Assembly (NCBI RefSeq): GCF_037478005.1
Contig: NZ_CP144164.1
Location: forward strand, 3,348,001 to 3,412,000
Direction of reading: 5' to 3'
DNA from: Alteromonas sp. M12
Lineage (GTDB): Bacteria; Pseudomonadota; Gammaproteobacteria; Enterobacterales; Alteromonadaceae
Length of the DNA stretch: 64,000 nt
The first letter of the stretch is position 1, and every line of letters begins with the position of its first letter. The position numbers were made by a program, and so were the translations under genes. Positions 46,465-56,879 of this stretch are shown here, in pieces. The notes below the pieces were generated by a model. The model was not told where the DNA came from and searched no databases. It saw nothing but the letters and a program-made list of their open reading frames with translations.

Positions 46465-46781
46465 AAACAATAATTCCAAACTTCTAATGTTTCAATTTTC
46501 ATATTAACAGTTTAACGCTAGAAAACACTAGAGTTGTTAGCGTTACTGCACGAATTTTACCCGCTGCTTTTGTGCTTTATATTTGGCATCCCTCACAATT
46601 CATTCGTGAAAAATCTTGTCGCCCTAGTGAAATACAATCAATTAATATAATTAAACGTTAGAAACAAATTAAAAGTTCAGATCTAGTACAGAATTGATTT
46701 AACCTTTTGATTGTAGCGGCACATGATATAGCATTGATATTTATGATCATTCAAGACAACTCCAATTTGGTTGCAATCACT
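46465..46781. promoter_or_regulatory. Divergent intergenic region before glnE
   Basis: 317 bases with no convincing gene. It contains an inverted repeat TAACGCTA / TAGCGTTA around 46512-46543. It must hold the glnE promoter and that of the DUF350 gene, but I could not assign hexamers with confidence. Confidence 0.4.
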
Positions 46782-49658
46782 ATGAATACTTCTTTCCCGT
46801 TGGTAAATAAAACCGCTGAAAAAAACTGGCAACAGTTATCTGAAATATCCGCTATTGAACAGCAACCAAGTGCAATTCAGAAAAAGATAAAACAGCTTCT
46901 AGGATTAAGTGACTTTATCAGTGACGCCTTACTTGCTGATCCACTGAAGCTAGAGCCACTCATACAAACACTCGAAAATCCCACGCAGAATTTTGAATAT
47001 AAACAATGGCTAGCAGAGCAGTTAGAAAAAGTAACCAGCGAGCCTGAACTGTTGGATTGTTTGCGGATATTTCGAAAACAACAAATGATGGCTATTGCAG
47101 GTTTAGATTTACTAAATCTACAATCCATTGAACGTTCATTAACCCTTACCTCGGAGTTGGCAGATACTCTCATCAACGGAGCCTATTCTTGGTTATATGA
47201 TAATTTTTGTGCCCGTTATGGCACCCCTATGGGCGACTTTGGGCCCCAGCCACTATTAATTTTAGGGATGGGTAAGTTAGGCGGCAAAGAGCTCAACTTT
47301 TCTTCCGACATAGATCTGATTTTTTGCTACCCAAGCAAAGGAGAAATAGATAATGGCAAAAAATCCCTAGAGCATCAGCAGTTCTTTAGCCGACTTGCAC
47401 AACGCCTTATTCATGCCCTGAACCACACCAATCAGCAGGGGCAAGTGTTTCGTGTAGACATGCGATTACGTCCCCTAGGTGAAAGCGGCCCCTTAGTCAT
47501 GCACTTGGCGGCTTTTGAGGACTACTATCAAGAACAAGGTCGCGAATGGGAACGCTACGCCATGGTCAAAGCTCGCATCCTCAACGATCAATCTGAATAT
47601 GCACAAGAATTACACGACATACTCAAACCTTTTATTTACCGACGATATTTAGATTACAGTGCTATCGACTCCCTCAGAGATATGAAGTCGTTAATCAATC
47701 AAGAAGTTAGACGTCGCGGATTGACCAATAATATTAAACTGGGTTCTGGCGGGATTCGTGAAGTGGAGTTTATTGCGCAGAGTTTTCAACTTATCAAAGG
47801 TGGTCGAGAGCCGCGTTTACAATTTCCAAGTTTACTCTACACCCTTGAGCAGTTGACGCAGTTAGATCTGTTACCTGAAAAAGAATCCTTGCAGCTTAAA
47901 GAAAGTTACTTGTTTTTGCGCAAAGTTGAACATTGTCTGCAACAATTTGCAGATAAACAAACCCAAGTATTGCCAGAAACAGCGTTAGATGAAGAGCGTC
48001 TTAGTAGTATTATGCAATGCAATGATTATTCTGAATTGCAGCAACAATTGAGTAAGCATTGCAGTTGGATAAATCAGCAGTTTCAAATGTTAATTGGTGA
48101 TACCCCAAGTGACAATGATGACCAAGACCTGACTCACATTAGTGCATTTATGGATGCATGGAAGTTAGATCTGAGCATACAAGAAATATCAGATTTATTT
48201 GATCAATTGGCCTCACCAGAAACCTCGCAATTACTTGCACAACACATCAATGAATTAAAAAGTCAGGTTGAGAAAAAGCATCCATCACCAAAAGCAATTG
48301 TCGCCTTGAATACTTTAGTCCCGCAGTTGTTAGCGAACATTATTAGCCTCGATGAATCGAATATAGATGGCAGTGAATTATCGGTGTTACTCGACCGAAT
48401 TAATCATATTCTATTAACGGTTTTAAGAAGAACCACCTATTTACAATTACTGGTTGAAAATCAAGGAGCGCAGCATCAGTTAGTCAGACTGTGTTATGCA
48501 AGCCCATGGATAGCCGAACAAATAGCAAAATATCCAATTTTACTGGATGAACTCCTCAACCCAGCGTTGTTATATCACCCCACAGAATTGCATGAATACC
48601 CAGATGAATTGCGCCAATCACTGTTGCGAGTAGAGCCGGATGATCTTGAACTGCAAATGGAAACCCTAAGGCAATTTAAACAAATCCAGCAACTTAAAAT
48701 TGCAGCCGCAGATGTCACCGGTGTGTTACCCATAATGAAGGTAAGTGATCATCTCACCTATTTAGCCGAGGCAATTATCAGTGAAGTGGTGAATATGGCC
48801 TGGGAACAAATGAAGGAAAAATATGGTGTTCCTGAAGGCAGTTCTGAACAAGATAAAAAGTTTGCAGTAATAGGCTACGGCAAGCTAGGCGGAATAGAGT
48901 TAGGTTATGGTTCAGATCTGGATTTGGTCTTTGTTCACGAATGTGATTCACAGACCGTCACCGATGGTACTAAATCAATAGAAGCCAACCAGTTCTACAC
49001 GAAATTAGCGCAACGTATTATGCACTTATTCATGACCAAAACGCCATCAGGTCAATTGTACGATATCGATATGCGCTTGCGTCCATCCGGCAATGCTGGT
49101 TTGCTGGTTTGTCATATAAATGGCTTTGAACAATACCAATCGCAGGAAGCGTGGACATGGGAACACCAAGCTCTAGTCCGCGCAAGAGTAGTAAATGGCA
49201 CGGTAGAATTTACCCAGCGCATTGAGGCTATTAGACGGGATATCTTGTGCCGCCCCAGAGATAACCAAATTCTACAACAGGATGTTGCAAAGATGCGGCA
49301 AAAAATGCGCGATCATTTAAATAAAGGAAACGAGGACTGGTTAGATGTTAAACAAGACGCTGGAGCTATGGCTGACATCGAGTTTTTAGTGCAATTTTGG
49401 GTGCTCAAAAATGCCCAGCATTTTCCTAAAATGGTAGATTGGTCTGATAACATTCGATTACTGGAACAATTGTGTCAAGCTGATTGCATTAGTGCTGAGT
49501 GTAAAACACAACTAGAAGAAGCTTACTTAGATTACCGCAACCGCTCTCACAGATTAACCTTGTTAGAAAAAGACAATTTAGTCGATAAAAGCCAGTATTC
49601 AGAACACCAAAAAAATGTAAAACAGATCTGGGATGCGACATTTGAACTAAGTAATTAG
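46782..49658 (+). CDS. glnE: Glutamine synthetase adenylyltransferase / adenylyl-removing enzyme
   Basis: The frame is open from 46707. ATG 46782 gives 958 residues, close to E. coli GlnE (946), so it is preferred. Two GlnE nucleotidyltransferase domains are evident: GMGKLGGKELNFSSDIDLIF near residue 160 (adenylyl removal) and GYGKLGGIELGYGSDLDLVF near residue 700 (adenylylation). Each carries the G-S-x-D-x-D metal motif and is followed by a DMRLRPxGxxGxLV stretch. It controls glutamine synthetase in response to PII. Confidence 0.97.
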   Translation: MNTSFPLVNKTAEKNWQQLSEISAIEQQPSAIQKKIKQLLGLSDFISDALLADPLKLEPLIQTLENPTQNFEYKQWLAEQLEKVTSEPELLDCLRIFRKQQMMAIAGLDLLNLQSIERSLTLTSELADTLINGAYSWLYDNFCARYGTPMGDFGPQPLLILGMGKLGGKELNFSSDIDLIFCYPSKGEIDNGKKSLEHQQFFSRLAQRLIHALNHTNQQGQVFRVDMRLRPLGESGPLVMHLAAFEDYYQEQGREWERYAMVKARILNDQSEYAQELHDILKPFIYRRYLDYSAIDSLRDMKSLINQEVRRRGLTNNIKLGSGGIREVEFIAQSFQLIKGGREPRLQFPSLLYTLEQLTQLDLLPEKESLQLKESYLFLRKVEHCLQQFADKQTQVLPETALDEERLSSIMQCNDYSELQQQLSKHCSWINQQFQMLIGDTPSDNDDQDLTHISAFMDAWKLDLSIQEISDLFDQLASPETSQLLAQHINELKSQVEKKHPSPKAIVALNTLVPQLLANIISLDESNIDGSELSVLLDRINHILLTVLRRTTYLQLLVENQGAQHQLVRLCYASPWIAEQIAKYPILLDELLNPALLYHPTELHEYPDELRQSLLRVEPDDLELQMETLRQFKQIQQLKIAAADVTGVLPIMKVSDHLTYLAEAIISEVVNMAWEQMKEKYGVPEGSSEQDKKFAVIGYGKLGGIELGYGSDLDLVFVHECDSQTVTDGTKSIEANQFYTKLAQRIMHLFMTKTPSGQLYDIDMRLRPSGNAGLLVCHINGFEQYQSQEAWTWEHQALVRARVVNGTVEFTQRIEAIRRDILCRPRDNQILQQDVAKMRQKMRDHLNKGNEDWLDVKQDAGAMADIEFLVQFWVLKNAQHFPKMVDWSDNIRLLEQLCQADCISAECKTQLEEAYLDYRNRSHRLTLLEKDNLVDKSQYSEHQKNVKQIWDATFELSN

Positions 49659-49671
49659 CGTAGTTATGTTA

Positions 49672-49717
49672 GCCCTTTAACATCATTGCATTTTCAATTT
49701 ATATGATGTTAAAGGGC
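49672..49717. terminator. Strong hairpin between glnE and the TcpQ gene
   Basis: GCCCTTTAACATCAT (49672-49686) and ATGATGTTAAAGGGC (49703-49717) form a perfect 15-base stem with a 16-nt loop between convergent genes. It is likely a bidirectional stop signal; T-rich tracts are short. Confidence 0.65.
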
Positions 49718-49722
49718 ACGTC

Positions 49723-50334
49723 TTACTCTAATAAAGTACAATTTTCCCGAACATACTCATTGAGTTCTTGAGTGACAATCATCGAACGTTGTTTGGGGCA
49801 AATATAAGCTTTGACTTCCCCTTCAAAACTGCCATTTACAGCACTGGCTATTTCGGCAATTGAGCCTGTAATGGTATCGTCTAATTGGAACTGACTTTTA
49901 ATAATGAAGTCTTTATCCAGCTCCCACAATACTTGCATCCCCTCAGATTGAGCATAATTGGTAATTGCTTCTCGAAGGGTGCTACCCGCTCGAAAACTTC
50001 GATACTTGTGTTCTCCAACCCACCTAGGATTAATATTACTTTGAATACTTTCCATTTTTTTCAAGCGTTCTTCTAAGGGCTGTTTGGGGGGATTGACAGG
50101 TAACACAAAATCACCAATATCATCTTCAAAGGGTTTCGATGAAGACATCCGGTAAGCAGCATAAAAGTCAGTCATACCTTGGGAAACACTTTTTTGCTCT
50201 GACTGCCCTTCAGGTTTAGGGCTGGACATATTAAAACGTTGAAAATTGAGAACTATCGCGGCAATTATAATCAACGCTAATGCTAAGCCGATGTGCCTAA
50301 TCCAAAACAGAAAGTTCGATGTTCTCTTGCTCAT
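49723..50334 (-). CDS. Membrane-anchored TcpQ-domain protein
   Basis: 203 residues with one N-terminal membrane helix (residues 10-31), a linker, and a C-terminal domain opening AGSTLREAITNYAQSEGMQVLWELDKDF, here cited only by position (115-142). This is the pattern of TcpQ/PilL-N secretion-pilus domains (STLRxxLxxWAxxxGWxxxW). Such domains bind periplasmic partners. No pilus or secretion gene is near, so its job here is unknown. It shares direction with the acyltransferase gene 29 bases upstream. Confidence 0.65.
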   Translation of the reverse strand: MSKRTSNFLFWIRHIGLALALIIIAAIVLNFQRFNMSSPKPEGQSEQKSVSQGMTDFYAAYRMSSSKPFEDDIGDFVLPVNPPKQPLEERLKKMESIQSNINPRWVGEHKYRSFRAGSTLREAITNYAQSEGMQVLWELDKDFIIKSQFQLDDTITGSIAEIASAVNGSFEGEVKAYICPKQRSMIVTQELNEYVRENCTLLE

Positions 50335-50363
50335 ATTTCGAGCCTCATTTCCAAGTTAAATGG

Positions 50364-51296
50364 TTAATCATATAACGAAGGGTCATCTTCATGGGGACGC
50401 GTTTTAAAACGTTTATGCATCCAAAGGTATTGTTCAGGAGCAATACTAACCAACTCTTCAATTTTTTGATTAATTCTAGTTATATCTTGTTTATCGTCCC
50501 CAGACGGAAAATTATTAAGTCCTGGTACGAATTTGACTTTATAACCATCTTTGGTGCGCAACGATACAATAAACACCATCTCGCTATTTGAATTTTTCGA
50601 AAACAGTATGGTTCCTTTAGTGGAGGCCACTTCTTCAACCGCAAAGAAAGGGACAAACTCACTAAAATGACGCCCATAATCTTGGTCTGGCAAATAGAAA
50701 CAGACTTCTTTTTGGTTTAGTGCCTTGACTAATCCTTTGGCGTTACGTTTATGAATCATGTACTTATTAGAACGCGCCCTACCGTGATACTGCATGTATT
50801 CCATCAACGCATTATTGTGTTTTCGATAAAATGCCACTGAAGGATTTTTTAAACCCGCTATTCTACATCCTAGTTCTAAATTCATATTATGGATAGCTAA
50901 TCCAAAGACACCTTTGCCTTTATCTAAAATCGCCTGCACATGCTCGTAGCCTTCGATTTGCCCATGACGCTTAACCCGCCAATCTGGCCACCACCATCCC
51001 ATACTCGACTCAAGGACTGCCATGCCAGCATACTCGATGTTTTTAGCCAGTATCTCAGCTCGCTGCTCTTCAGTTTTCTCTGGAAAACACAATTCGAGGT
51101 TACGTTTGGCAACGGCAACACGCTTTTTACCAAAAACTTTTAATAAAAAGCTAATTCCTTTACCAATAAATATCTGCAATCGGTAAGGCAGCCATGAAAT
51201 GCTATAGAGCACCCCCACACCAATCCAAACAGGCCAGTATTGGGGCAGTAAGAAAGACATTTTAAATGGGGGGGCAGTCACCCGAGCGTTCGACAA
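50364..51296 (-). CDS. LpxL/LpxM-type lipid A acyltransferase
   Basis: 310 residues. The early LLPQYWPVWIGVGVLYSISW matches the LpxL N-terminus (PRYWxxW), followed by VAKRNLELCFPE near residue 60. The catalytic H-x4-E is in GLAIHNMNLELGC near residue 137, and VPFFAVEEVASTKG near residue 216 is also conserved. It should transfer a secondary acyl chain to lipid A. The start is uncertain: TTG 51296 and GTG 51281 fit family length better than ATG 51260. Confidence 0.85.
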   Translation of the reverse strand: MSNARVTAPPFKMSFLLPQYWPVWIGVGVLYSISWLPYRLQIFIGKGISFLLKVFGKKRVAVAKRNLELCFPEKTEEQRAEILAKNIEYAGMAVLESSMGWWWPDWRVKRHGQIEGYEHVQAILDKGKGVFGLAIHNMNLELGCRIAGLKNPSVAFYRKHNNALMEYMQYHGRARSNKYMIHKRNAKGLVKALNQKEVCFYLPDQDYGRHFSEFVPFFAVEEVASTKGTILFSKNSNSEMVFIVSLRTKDGYKVKFVPGLNNFPSGDDKQDITRINQKIEELVSIAPEQYLWMHKRFKTRPHEDDPSLYD

Positions 51297-51444
51297 GCGT
51301 TAACCTCTTAGTAGAAATTTTCGCTATTGTAATTAACAAACGCCACAGTTACCAATATTGTCACAGTGAAAATTATTGCGACACTAGATTAAACTATCAA
51401 CTGAATGACATTGATGACGAGAAACTGTGCCGCCACTGCTTAAT

Positions 51445-52971
51445 TTAAAATTCCGAGTTCAATAGCGATAATGAGATATGAATGCCTTGGCGTATATTTC
51501 CGATTCGGATGTTCTCATTCGGGCTGTGTTGGTTATTGTCCATGTTTACCATAGGAACAATCGCCGTGGGAATATTCAGCGCATTTATGATTGGCACAAT
51601 CGGAACCGTGCCTCCCATCATACGAATAACCACTGGTTCTTCGCCCATGCCCTTAGCAAGGCTCGCTCTTACCTGTAAGCCGAAATCGGAATCTGGATCA
51701 GTTCTAAACGCACTCACCCCTTTTGAACCATTGAATTTAACAATTTTTTTATATTCACGTCGTTCAGCGTCGGTGGGATCACGATCAATGACGTAATATC
51801 CTAAACCTTCAATATGCTTTCTAATCTTATCCAACTGCACTGCCCCTTGCGTTTCTGGAACCAAGCGGACATCAAGGTTAGCGGTAGCATATTCAGGGAT
51901 CACCGTTTTTAATCCCTCACCTTTCCAAGATGTACCGATTTGACGCACATTAAGTGATGGATACTGCAATGCTTGCTGGTAATTAGCGCCTACCTGTTCT
52001 GCGGAATGAATACCTAACGCTTGATTTACTTTTTCGCCATCAAAGGGGACTGCGTTGAGAAGCTTTTGCGTATCTGGATTTAGCACTATTCCTTGGTAAT
52101 AATCTTTAATTAACACTCGACCATTATCATCTTTCATAGACGACAGAAGATTCGCTAAAGTAAACACAGGATTGGGAGAATAGTTACCAAAATGTCCACT
52201 GTGTTGCGGCAGTTTAGCGCCAAAAGTTGTGATACTAGCAGTCGCTATGCCGCGACAACCAAATGTGACTGTTGGTTTATTAGAGTCGTGAGCGGGGCCA
52301 TCCATCACGATAAAATAATCGGCCTGATAACGCGCTTTGTATTTGTTCAAGGTGGACTGTAACCCACGTGAACCGTATTCTTCTTCTGGATCGAAGATAA
52401 CTTTAACGTTGATTTTGGGCTTTTCCCCTTGCATCTCAAGAGTTTTAAGGGCGCTGAGAAACATTGTTATAGGCGCCTTATCATCAGCAGCCGCACGCGC
52501 AAAAATACGCCACTCATCGTCAATACGTTGATTTAATGTTTGCCAATCGATAGTGCGCCATTCACCACTTGCGTCTTGTTCTTTCAGCTCAGGTACGAAT
52601 GGATCTGCTTGCACCCAAGCTGCTGGATTAACAGGCTGTCCATCGATGTGAAAGTAAAATAATATGGTTTTATAACTTGGATCAAAGACTCTTTCCGCCA
52701 GCAAAATAGGTAACGAAGGTGTTTCTAATAAAGTCGTTTTGAACCCCAAGTTGTTATATTGCGCTTCAGCCCAGTGAATATTCTCAAGCATCTGTTCAGG
52801 ATTCGCAGGCAAACTGGGAATACTTACCAGTTCTTTGTGCAGTAAAATTGTTTCTTTGAAATTTTCATCAACAAGTAATTCAAGATCAGACTTGGCCACT
52901 ACCGTCAATGAAACAAAAACAAGAGTGACCGCAATAATCCGCGTTAAATGTGCACTGACTTGGGTTTTCAT
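51445..52971 (-). CDS. Secreted M20-family metallopeptidase
   Basis: ATG 52971 with AGGAG 5 bases before it is preferred to the longer frame; 508 residues with a signal peptide (residues 1-27, ending VVAK). M20 motifs are LFYFHIDGQP (a metal histidine), RAAADDKAPITMFL with the bridging aspartate, and DPEEEYGSRG with the catalytic and metal glutamates. RMMGGTVPI and NQHSPNENIR near the end supply the last histidine. It probably cleaves dipeptides in the periplasm. Confidence 0.88.
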   Translation of the reverse strand: MKTQVSAHLTRIIAVTLVFVSLTVVAKSDLELLVDENFKETILLHKELVSIPSLPANPEQMLENIHWAEAQYNNLGFKTTLLETPSLPILLAERVFDPSYKTILFYFHIDGQPVNPAAWVQADPFVPELKEQDASGEWRTIDWQTLNQRIDDEWRIFARAAADDKAPITMFLSALKTLEMQGEKPKINVKVIFDPEEEYGSRGLQSTLNKYKARYQADYFIVMDGPAHDSNKPTVTFGCRGIATASITTFGAKLPQHSGHFGNYSPNPVFTLANLLSSMKDDNGRVLIKDYYQGIVLNPDTQKLLNAVPFDGEKVNQALGIHSAEQVGANYQQALQYPSLNVRQIGTSWKGEGLKTVIPEYATANLDVRLVPETQGAVQLDKIRKHIEGLGYYVIDRDPTDAERREYKKIVKFNGSKGVSAFRTDPDSDFGLQVRASLAKGMGEEPVVIRMMGGTVPIVPIINALNIPTAIVPMVNMDNNQHSPNENIRIGNIRQGIHISLSLLNSEF

Positions 52972-53303
52972 TTTGCTCCTTTTTATTCTCAGGTTGAATT
53001 TTTTTGCACTCAATTGACGCAAACTTAGCGATTTTCAGACTTATTTAAATAATTTTAGCCCGTTTGCGAACTTTAGGTGTTTTTAAGGCAAACTTTAAGC
53101 CAATATGAGTATTGTAAATGGATTAGTCATTATTATTTGTTTTCAATAAATTGACAGGTCTCAATAACACGATCTTTTGCACTAATGTTAAATTTGGATT
53201 GGTTGTAAAAGAGGGTAAACACAAACTGATTGTATTTACCGTAAAAAAGAATTCTTTATCTATAATGGTAGGGGTAGAGAATTCTCTTATAGGATATTTG
53301 AAC
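52972..53303. promoter_or_regulatory. Divergent promoter region before the hybrid kinase gene
   Basis: 332 bases between the M20 peptidase and kinase starts. A perfect TATAAT lies at 53261-53266. A transcript starting just after it would give a leader of about 30 nt before GTG 53304, which supports that start. No good -35 box was found. Confidence 0.45.
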
Positions 53304-56300
53304 GTGACAAAAAAAGATAATTGGAAACTTGATGTAGCTCAATCATTATTCGAGCAAAGTTCCATTGCAATGATAGTCTGCAATACCACCGGCCAAGTAG
53401 CCAATTTAAACAACGCGGCGCGGCGATTATTTGATGTTGATACCTCATCAATAATTGGCAATCCGGTTGATGGGCTTTTCACCTTAGATCACAGCAGAGC
53501 TATTTTTGTCGAATTATTTAAGCAGTTAAATGCTCCCCACGAACTTAACCTACACTTTGAATTAAATGACGGCGATCCCATCGCTATTTCAACCCCAACT
53601 TTCGCCATTAGTTATGTCACCGTTTTAATCGATGAATTATCCAACAATGATTTCCAAGGTGTGGTCATTTCCTTCAGCCCTGCGAAAAAGCTGCTATCCG
53701 CTCAAACCATCGTTAAAAATCTATTGGCAAGGTATGAAGTGGCGAAACAGTCGGGCATTGGTGTTTGGCAATATGACTTTTCTTCTAAACAAATGGTGTG
53801 GGACGAGCAGATGTGTCGATTGTACGACGTATCTCCAGAGCATTACTCAACTGACATACAAGATTGGTTTTCATTTATCCACCCTGAAGATAGAGAAATG
53901 GCGATCAACGAATTTCAGCAAGCCAATAAATTAAACAATAAATATGAAGCTGAATTTCGAATTAAAACCGCAACTGAAAAAGAAAAATACATTCAAGCGT
54001 TTGGTCAGGTTATACGCACAGGCGACAACAGCCCACTTAAAATTACGGGTATCAATATTGACTTAACGGAGCAATATGAAACCCAACAAAAACTACTAGA
54101 AAGCAAAGCGGAAAATGAGTTTTTAGCCAGCATTGTGCAAGAATCCGAAAACGCGATCATGATATTTAACCCAGATATGACAATCGAATGGGTTAATCCG
54201 GCGTTTATCAAATTGAGTGGCTTCACCCTAGCGGAAATCGTCGGTAAATCCCCTCAAGAGTTTTTGTTTGGTCCTCAAACAGACACCTCAACGGTGCTTA
54301 AAATCAAACAAGCAATCGCTAATGGCAAGGGCCACAGTTACGAGTTAATTCATTATAATAAACAAGGTCAAACTCTTTGGTTTCGGGCAAATATAAAACC
54401 GCTATTTGAGAACGACAAAATCGTTCGAATCATAGTTGTTGCCACAGATATTACAAAATCTAAACAACAAGAACTCGAGCTCGTAAACTACAGTAACATG
54501 CAGGACGCTATTCTAAATAGTGCCAATCTGATCATTATGTCCACCAATTTATCGGGCAATATCATCACTTACAATAACTTTGCAGAAAAGACACTTGAAC
54601 ATCATCGAAGTTCGGTCGTTGGTCTATTAACCCCAGAGTTGTTCTTTAAATCAGAGTCATTAGCAGTTCATGCCAAACACCTCAGCACCAAGCTCGGTAA
54701 AGAAATCCCATCAGGAATGGCGTCAATAACCTATTCCGCCAGACAAGGGATTGCTGACGAATTTGAAACTCAATTTATAAGCAAGAGTGGCAAGCTAATT
54801 CCAATTCAGTTAACGATAACCCCAGTGATGAATGCTGACAAAGATGTTGAAGGCTTTTTATTTATAGGGCGAGATATCACTGAACTTAAGCGCATTGAGG
54901 AAGAAAAAGAGCGCAGTGCTTCGTTATTGATGGCCACTGGAAAAGTAGCCAAATTAGGGGCTTGGGAAGTGAATTTCACAACGGGCGAGATATATTGGTC
55001 TGATGAAGTTTATCGCATTCATGAACTGCCCATCGGTAGCAAAATTGATGTTGAAAATGCGATTAATTTTTATCTGCCAGAAGACCGTCAAAAAGTACAA
55101 GATGCATTAACAGAAGCAGTAACTAACAACATCCCATTCGATTTTCAATTGCCGTTTATCACCGCAAATAACAAAAAAATATGGGTGAAGTCTTTCGGGT
55201 TTAGAGAGCATAACCAAAAAGGTGAGGTTATTTTACGAGGCGCATTTCAAGACATAACGGAATTAAAAGAAGCAGAGGAAAAAGCAAAAGTTGCCAGTCA
55301 GGCCAAAAGCGACTTTTTAGCGAATATGAGTCACGAAATTCGAACTCCCATAAATGGCATTATTGGTATGAATGATCTTCTGCTAAATACGCCGTTGTCA
55401 GAACAACAGTTAAAATATGCAGAGTTGGCGCAAAGTAGTGGTCACATTTTACTGACCTTAATTAATGATATTTTAGACTTTTCAAAAATTGAAGCCGGTA
55501 AGTTAGAAATCGAAAATATAGAATTTGATCTGCATGAAATGCTGAATAAATTCATAGAGAGTTTCTCAATTCGAGCAGAAGACAAACATTTGGAACTGAT
55601 ATTTTCCATGCACCCAAGTGTTCCAAGATGGATTCAAGGTGATCCTGGCAGAATACGGCAAATACTCACAAACTTAACCAGTAACGCAATCAAATTCACC
55701 CAACAAGGTGAAATCGTTATTAAAGTTAATTTGACCAGTGAAAATAAACTGATCTTTTGTGTGATAGATTCTGGAATGGGTATTTCCAAAGAAAAACAAC
55801 AACAACTGTTCCACAAGTTTAGTCAATTAGACGCCTCAACCACGCGCAAATTTGGTGGCACGGGTTTGGGTCTTTCCATCGCCAAAGAACTGGTAGAGTT
55901 ATTGAACGGCGAAATTGGGGTTAACAGTGAATGGCAAAAAGGCTCTGAATTTTGGTTTACCCTTCAGTTTGAGCCTGCTGTAAATAAGCATAACACGCAA
56001 AAATACGATTTATCCAAAGCAAATCTAGCGCAATTGAAAGTGCTGGTTGTGGATGATAACCAAACCAGTCGAGACGTTTTGTCATCCATTCTGGAATCGG
56101 AAAAAATTAAGGTTGTGCAAGCCCAAAATTCTCCTGAAGCGTTAAAAACACTGCGTAAACATTGTGAAATTAGAGACAAAATAGATATCGCAATTATCGA
56201 TGCGGATATGCCTGGTATCAATGGCACAGAATTAGGCAAAGCGATTAAAAGTGATGAAAGGTTTGCATCGTTGAATATGATTTTAATGACAGCGAGTGCA

Positions 56301-56873
56301 AGACGAGGAGATGCTCAGAAGTTTAAAAATATAGGTTTTGATGCATACTTTCATAAACCCATTAAAAATGACGATTTGTTTTTTGCAATTACCCAAATTA
56401 GTAATCAAAAACTCATTAAATCAGAAACAAGAAAACAACAAATTGAATTAATAACCCGACACAATGCTACCAGTCCATCAAAAGCAGTGCCGCGTATTTT
56501 GTTAGTCGAAGACAATGCGATTAACCAAGCAGTAGCAAAGGAAATGCTTAAAAAATTAGACTGTATTACTGAGTTAGCAAATAACGGTATGGAAGCAATT
56601 GAACAGTTGAGCCGAGCGACGACTCCTTTTGATATTGTACTAATGGATTGCCAGATGCCAATAATGGATGGCTACGAAGCCAGTAGAATAATACGTGGAT
56701 ACCAAGGTGTAAATTTTGATCCGAACATTCCGATTATCGCGTTAACCGCCAATGCAATGAAAGGAGATAAGGAAAAGTGCTTTGATGCTGGGATGGATGG
56801 ATATATCAGTAAACCAATAATCATCGAAGATTTAGAGCAAGGTTTACTCAAGTGGATCGACAAGAAGCATTAA
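53304..56873 (+). CDS. Multi-PAS hybrid histidine kinase with two receiver domains
   Basis: The frame is open from 53151. GTG 53304 has AGGA at 53291-53294 and lies after a TATAAT, so it is preferred (1189 residues). There is no membrane segment, so it senses in the cytoplasm. At least four PAS/PAC modules fill residues 10-650. HisKA follows with His677 in NMSHEIRTPINGIIG, then HATPase_c with a TRKFGGTGLGLSI G-box. Receiver 1 has Asp966 (IIDADMPG) and receiver 2 has Asp1115 (LMDCQMPIMDG). No HPt domain is present. The CsrB-like RNA is encoded convergently just downstream. Confidence 0.92.
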   Translation: MTKKDNWKLDVAQSLFEQSSIAMIVCNTTGQVANLNNAARRLFDVDTSSIIGNPVDGLFTLDHSRAIFVELFKQLNAPHELNLHFELNDGDPIAISTPTFAISYVTVLIDELSNNDFQGVVISFSPAKKLLSAQTIVKNLLARYEVAKQSGIGVWQYDFSSKQMVWDEQMCRLYDVSPEHYSTDIQDWFSFIHPEDREMAINEFQQANKLNNKYEAEFRIKTATEKEKYIQAFGQVIRTGDNSPLKITGINIDLTEQYETQQKLLESKAENEFLASIVQESENAIMIFNPDMTIEWVNPAFIKLSGFTLAEIVGKSPQEFLFGPQTDTSTVLKIKQAIANGKGHSYELIHYNKQGQTLWFRANIKPLFENDKIVRIIVVATDITKSKQQELELVNYSNMQDAILNSANLIIMSTNLSGNIITYNNFAEKTLEHHRSSVVGLLTPELFFKSESLAVHAKHLSTKLGKEIPSGMASITYSARQGIADEFETQFISKSGKLIPIQLTITPVMNADKDVEGFLFIGRDITELKRIEEEKERSASLLMATGKVAKLGAWEVNFTTGEIYWSDEVYRIHELPIGSKIDVENAINFYLPEDRQKVQDALTEAVTNNIPFDFQLPFITANNKKIWVKSFGFREHNQKGEVILRGAFQDITELKEAEEKAKVASQAKSDFLANMSHEIRTPINGIIGMNDLLLNTPLSEQQLKYAELAQSSGHILLTLINDILDFSKIEAGKLEIENIEFDLHEMLNKFIESFSIRAEDKHLELIFSMHPSVPRWIQGDPGRIRQILTNLTSNAIKFTQQGEIVIKVNLTSENKLIFCVIDSGMGISKEKQQQLFHKFSQLDASTTRKFGGTGLGLSIAKELVELLNGEIGVNSEWQKGSEFWFTLQFEPAVNKHNTQKYDLSKANLAQLKVLVVDDNQTSRDVLSSILESEKIKVVQAQNSPEALKTLRKHCEIRDKIDIAIIDADMPGINGTELGKAIKSDERFASLNMILMTASARRGDAQKFKNIGFDAYFHKPIKNDDLFFAITQISNQKLIKSETRKQQIELITRHNATSPSKAVPRILLVEDNAINQAVAKEMLKKLDCITELANNGMEAIEQLSRATTPFDIVLMDCQMPIMDGYEASRIIRGYQGVNFDPNIPIIALTANAMKGDKEKCFDAGMDGYISKPIIIEDLEQGLLKWIDKKH

Positions 56874-56879
56874 ACAAAT

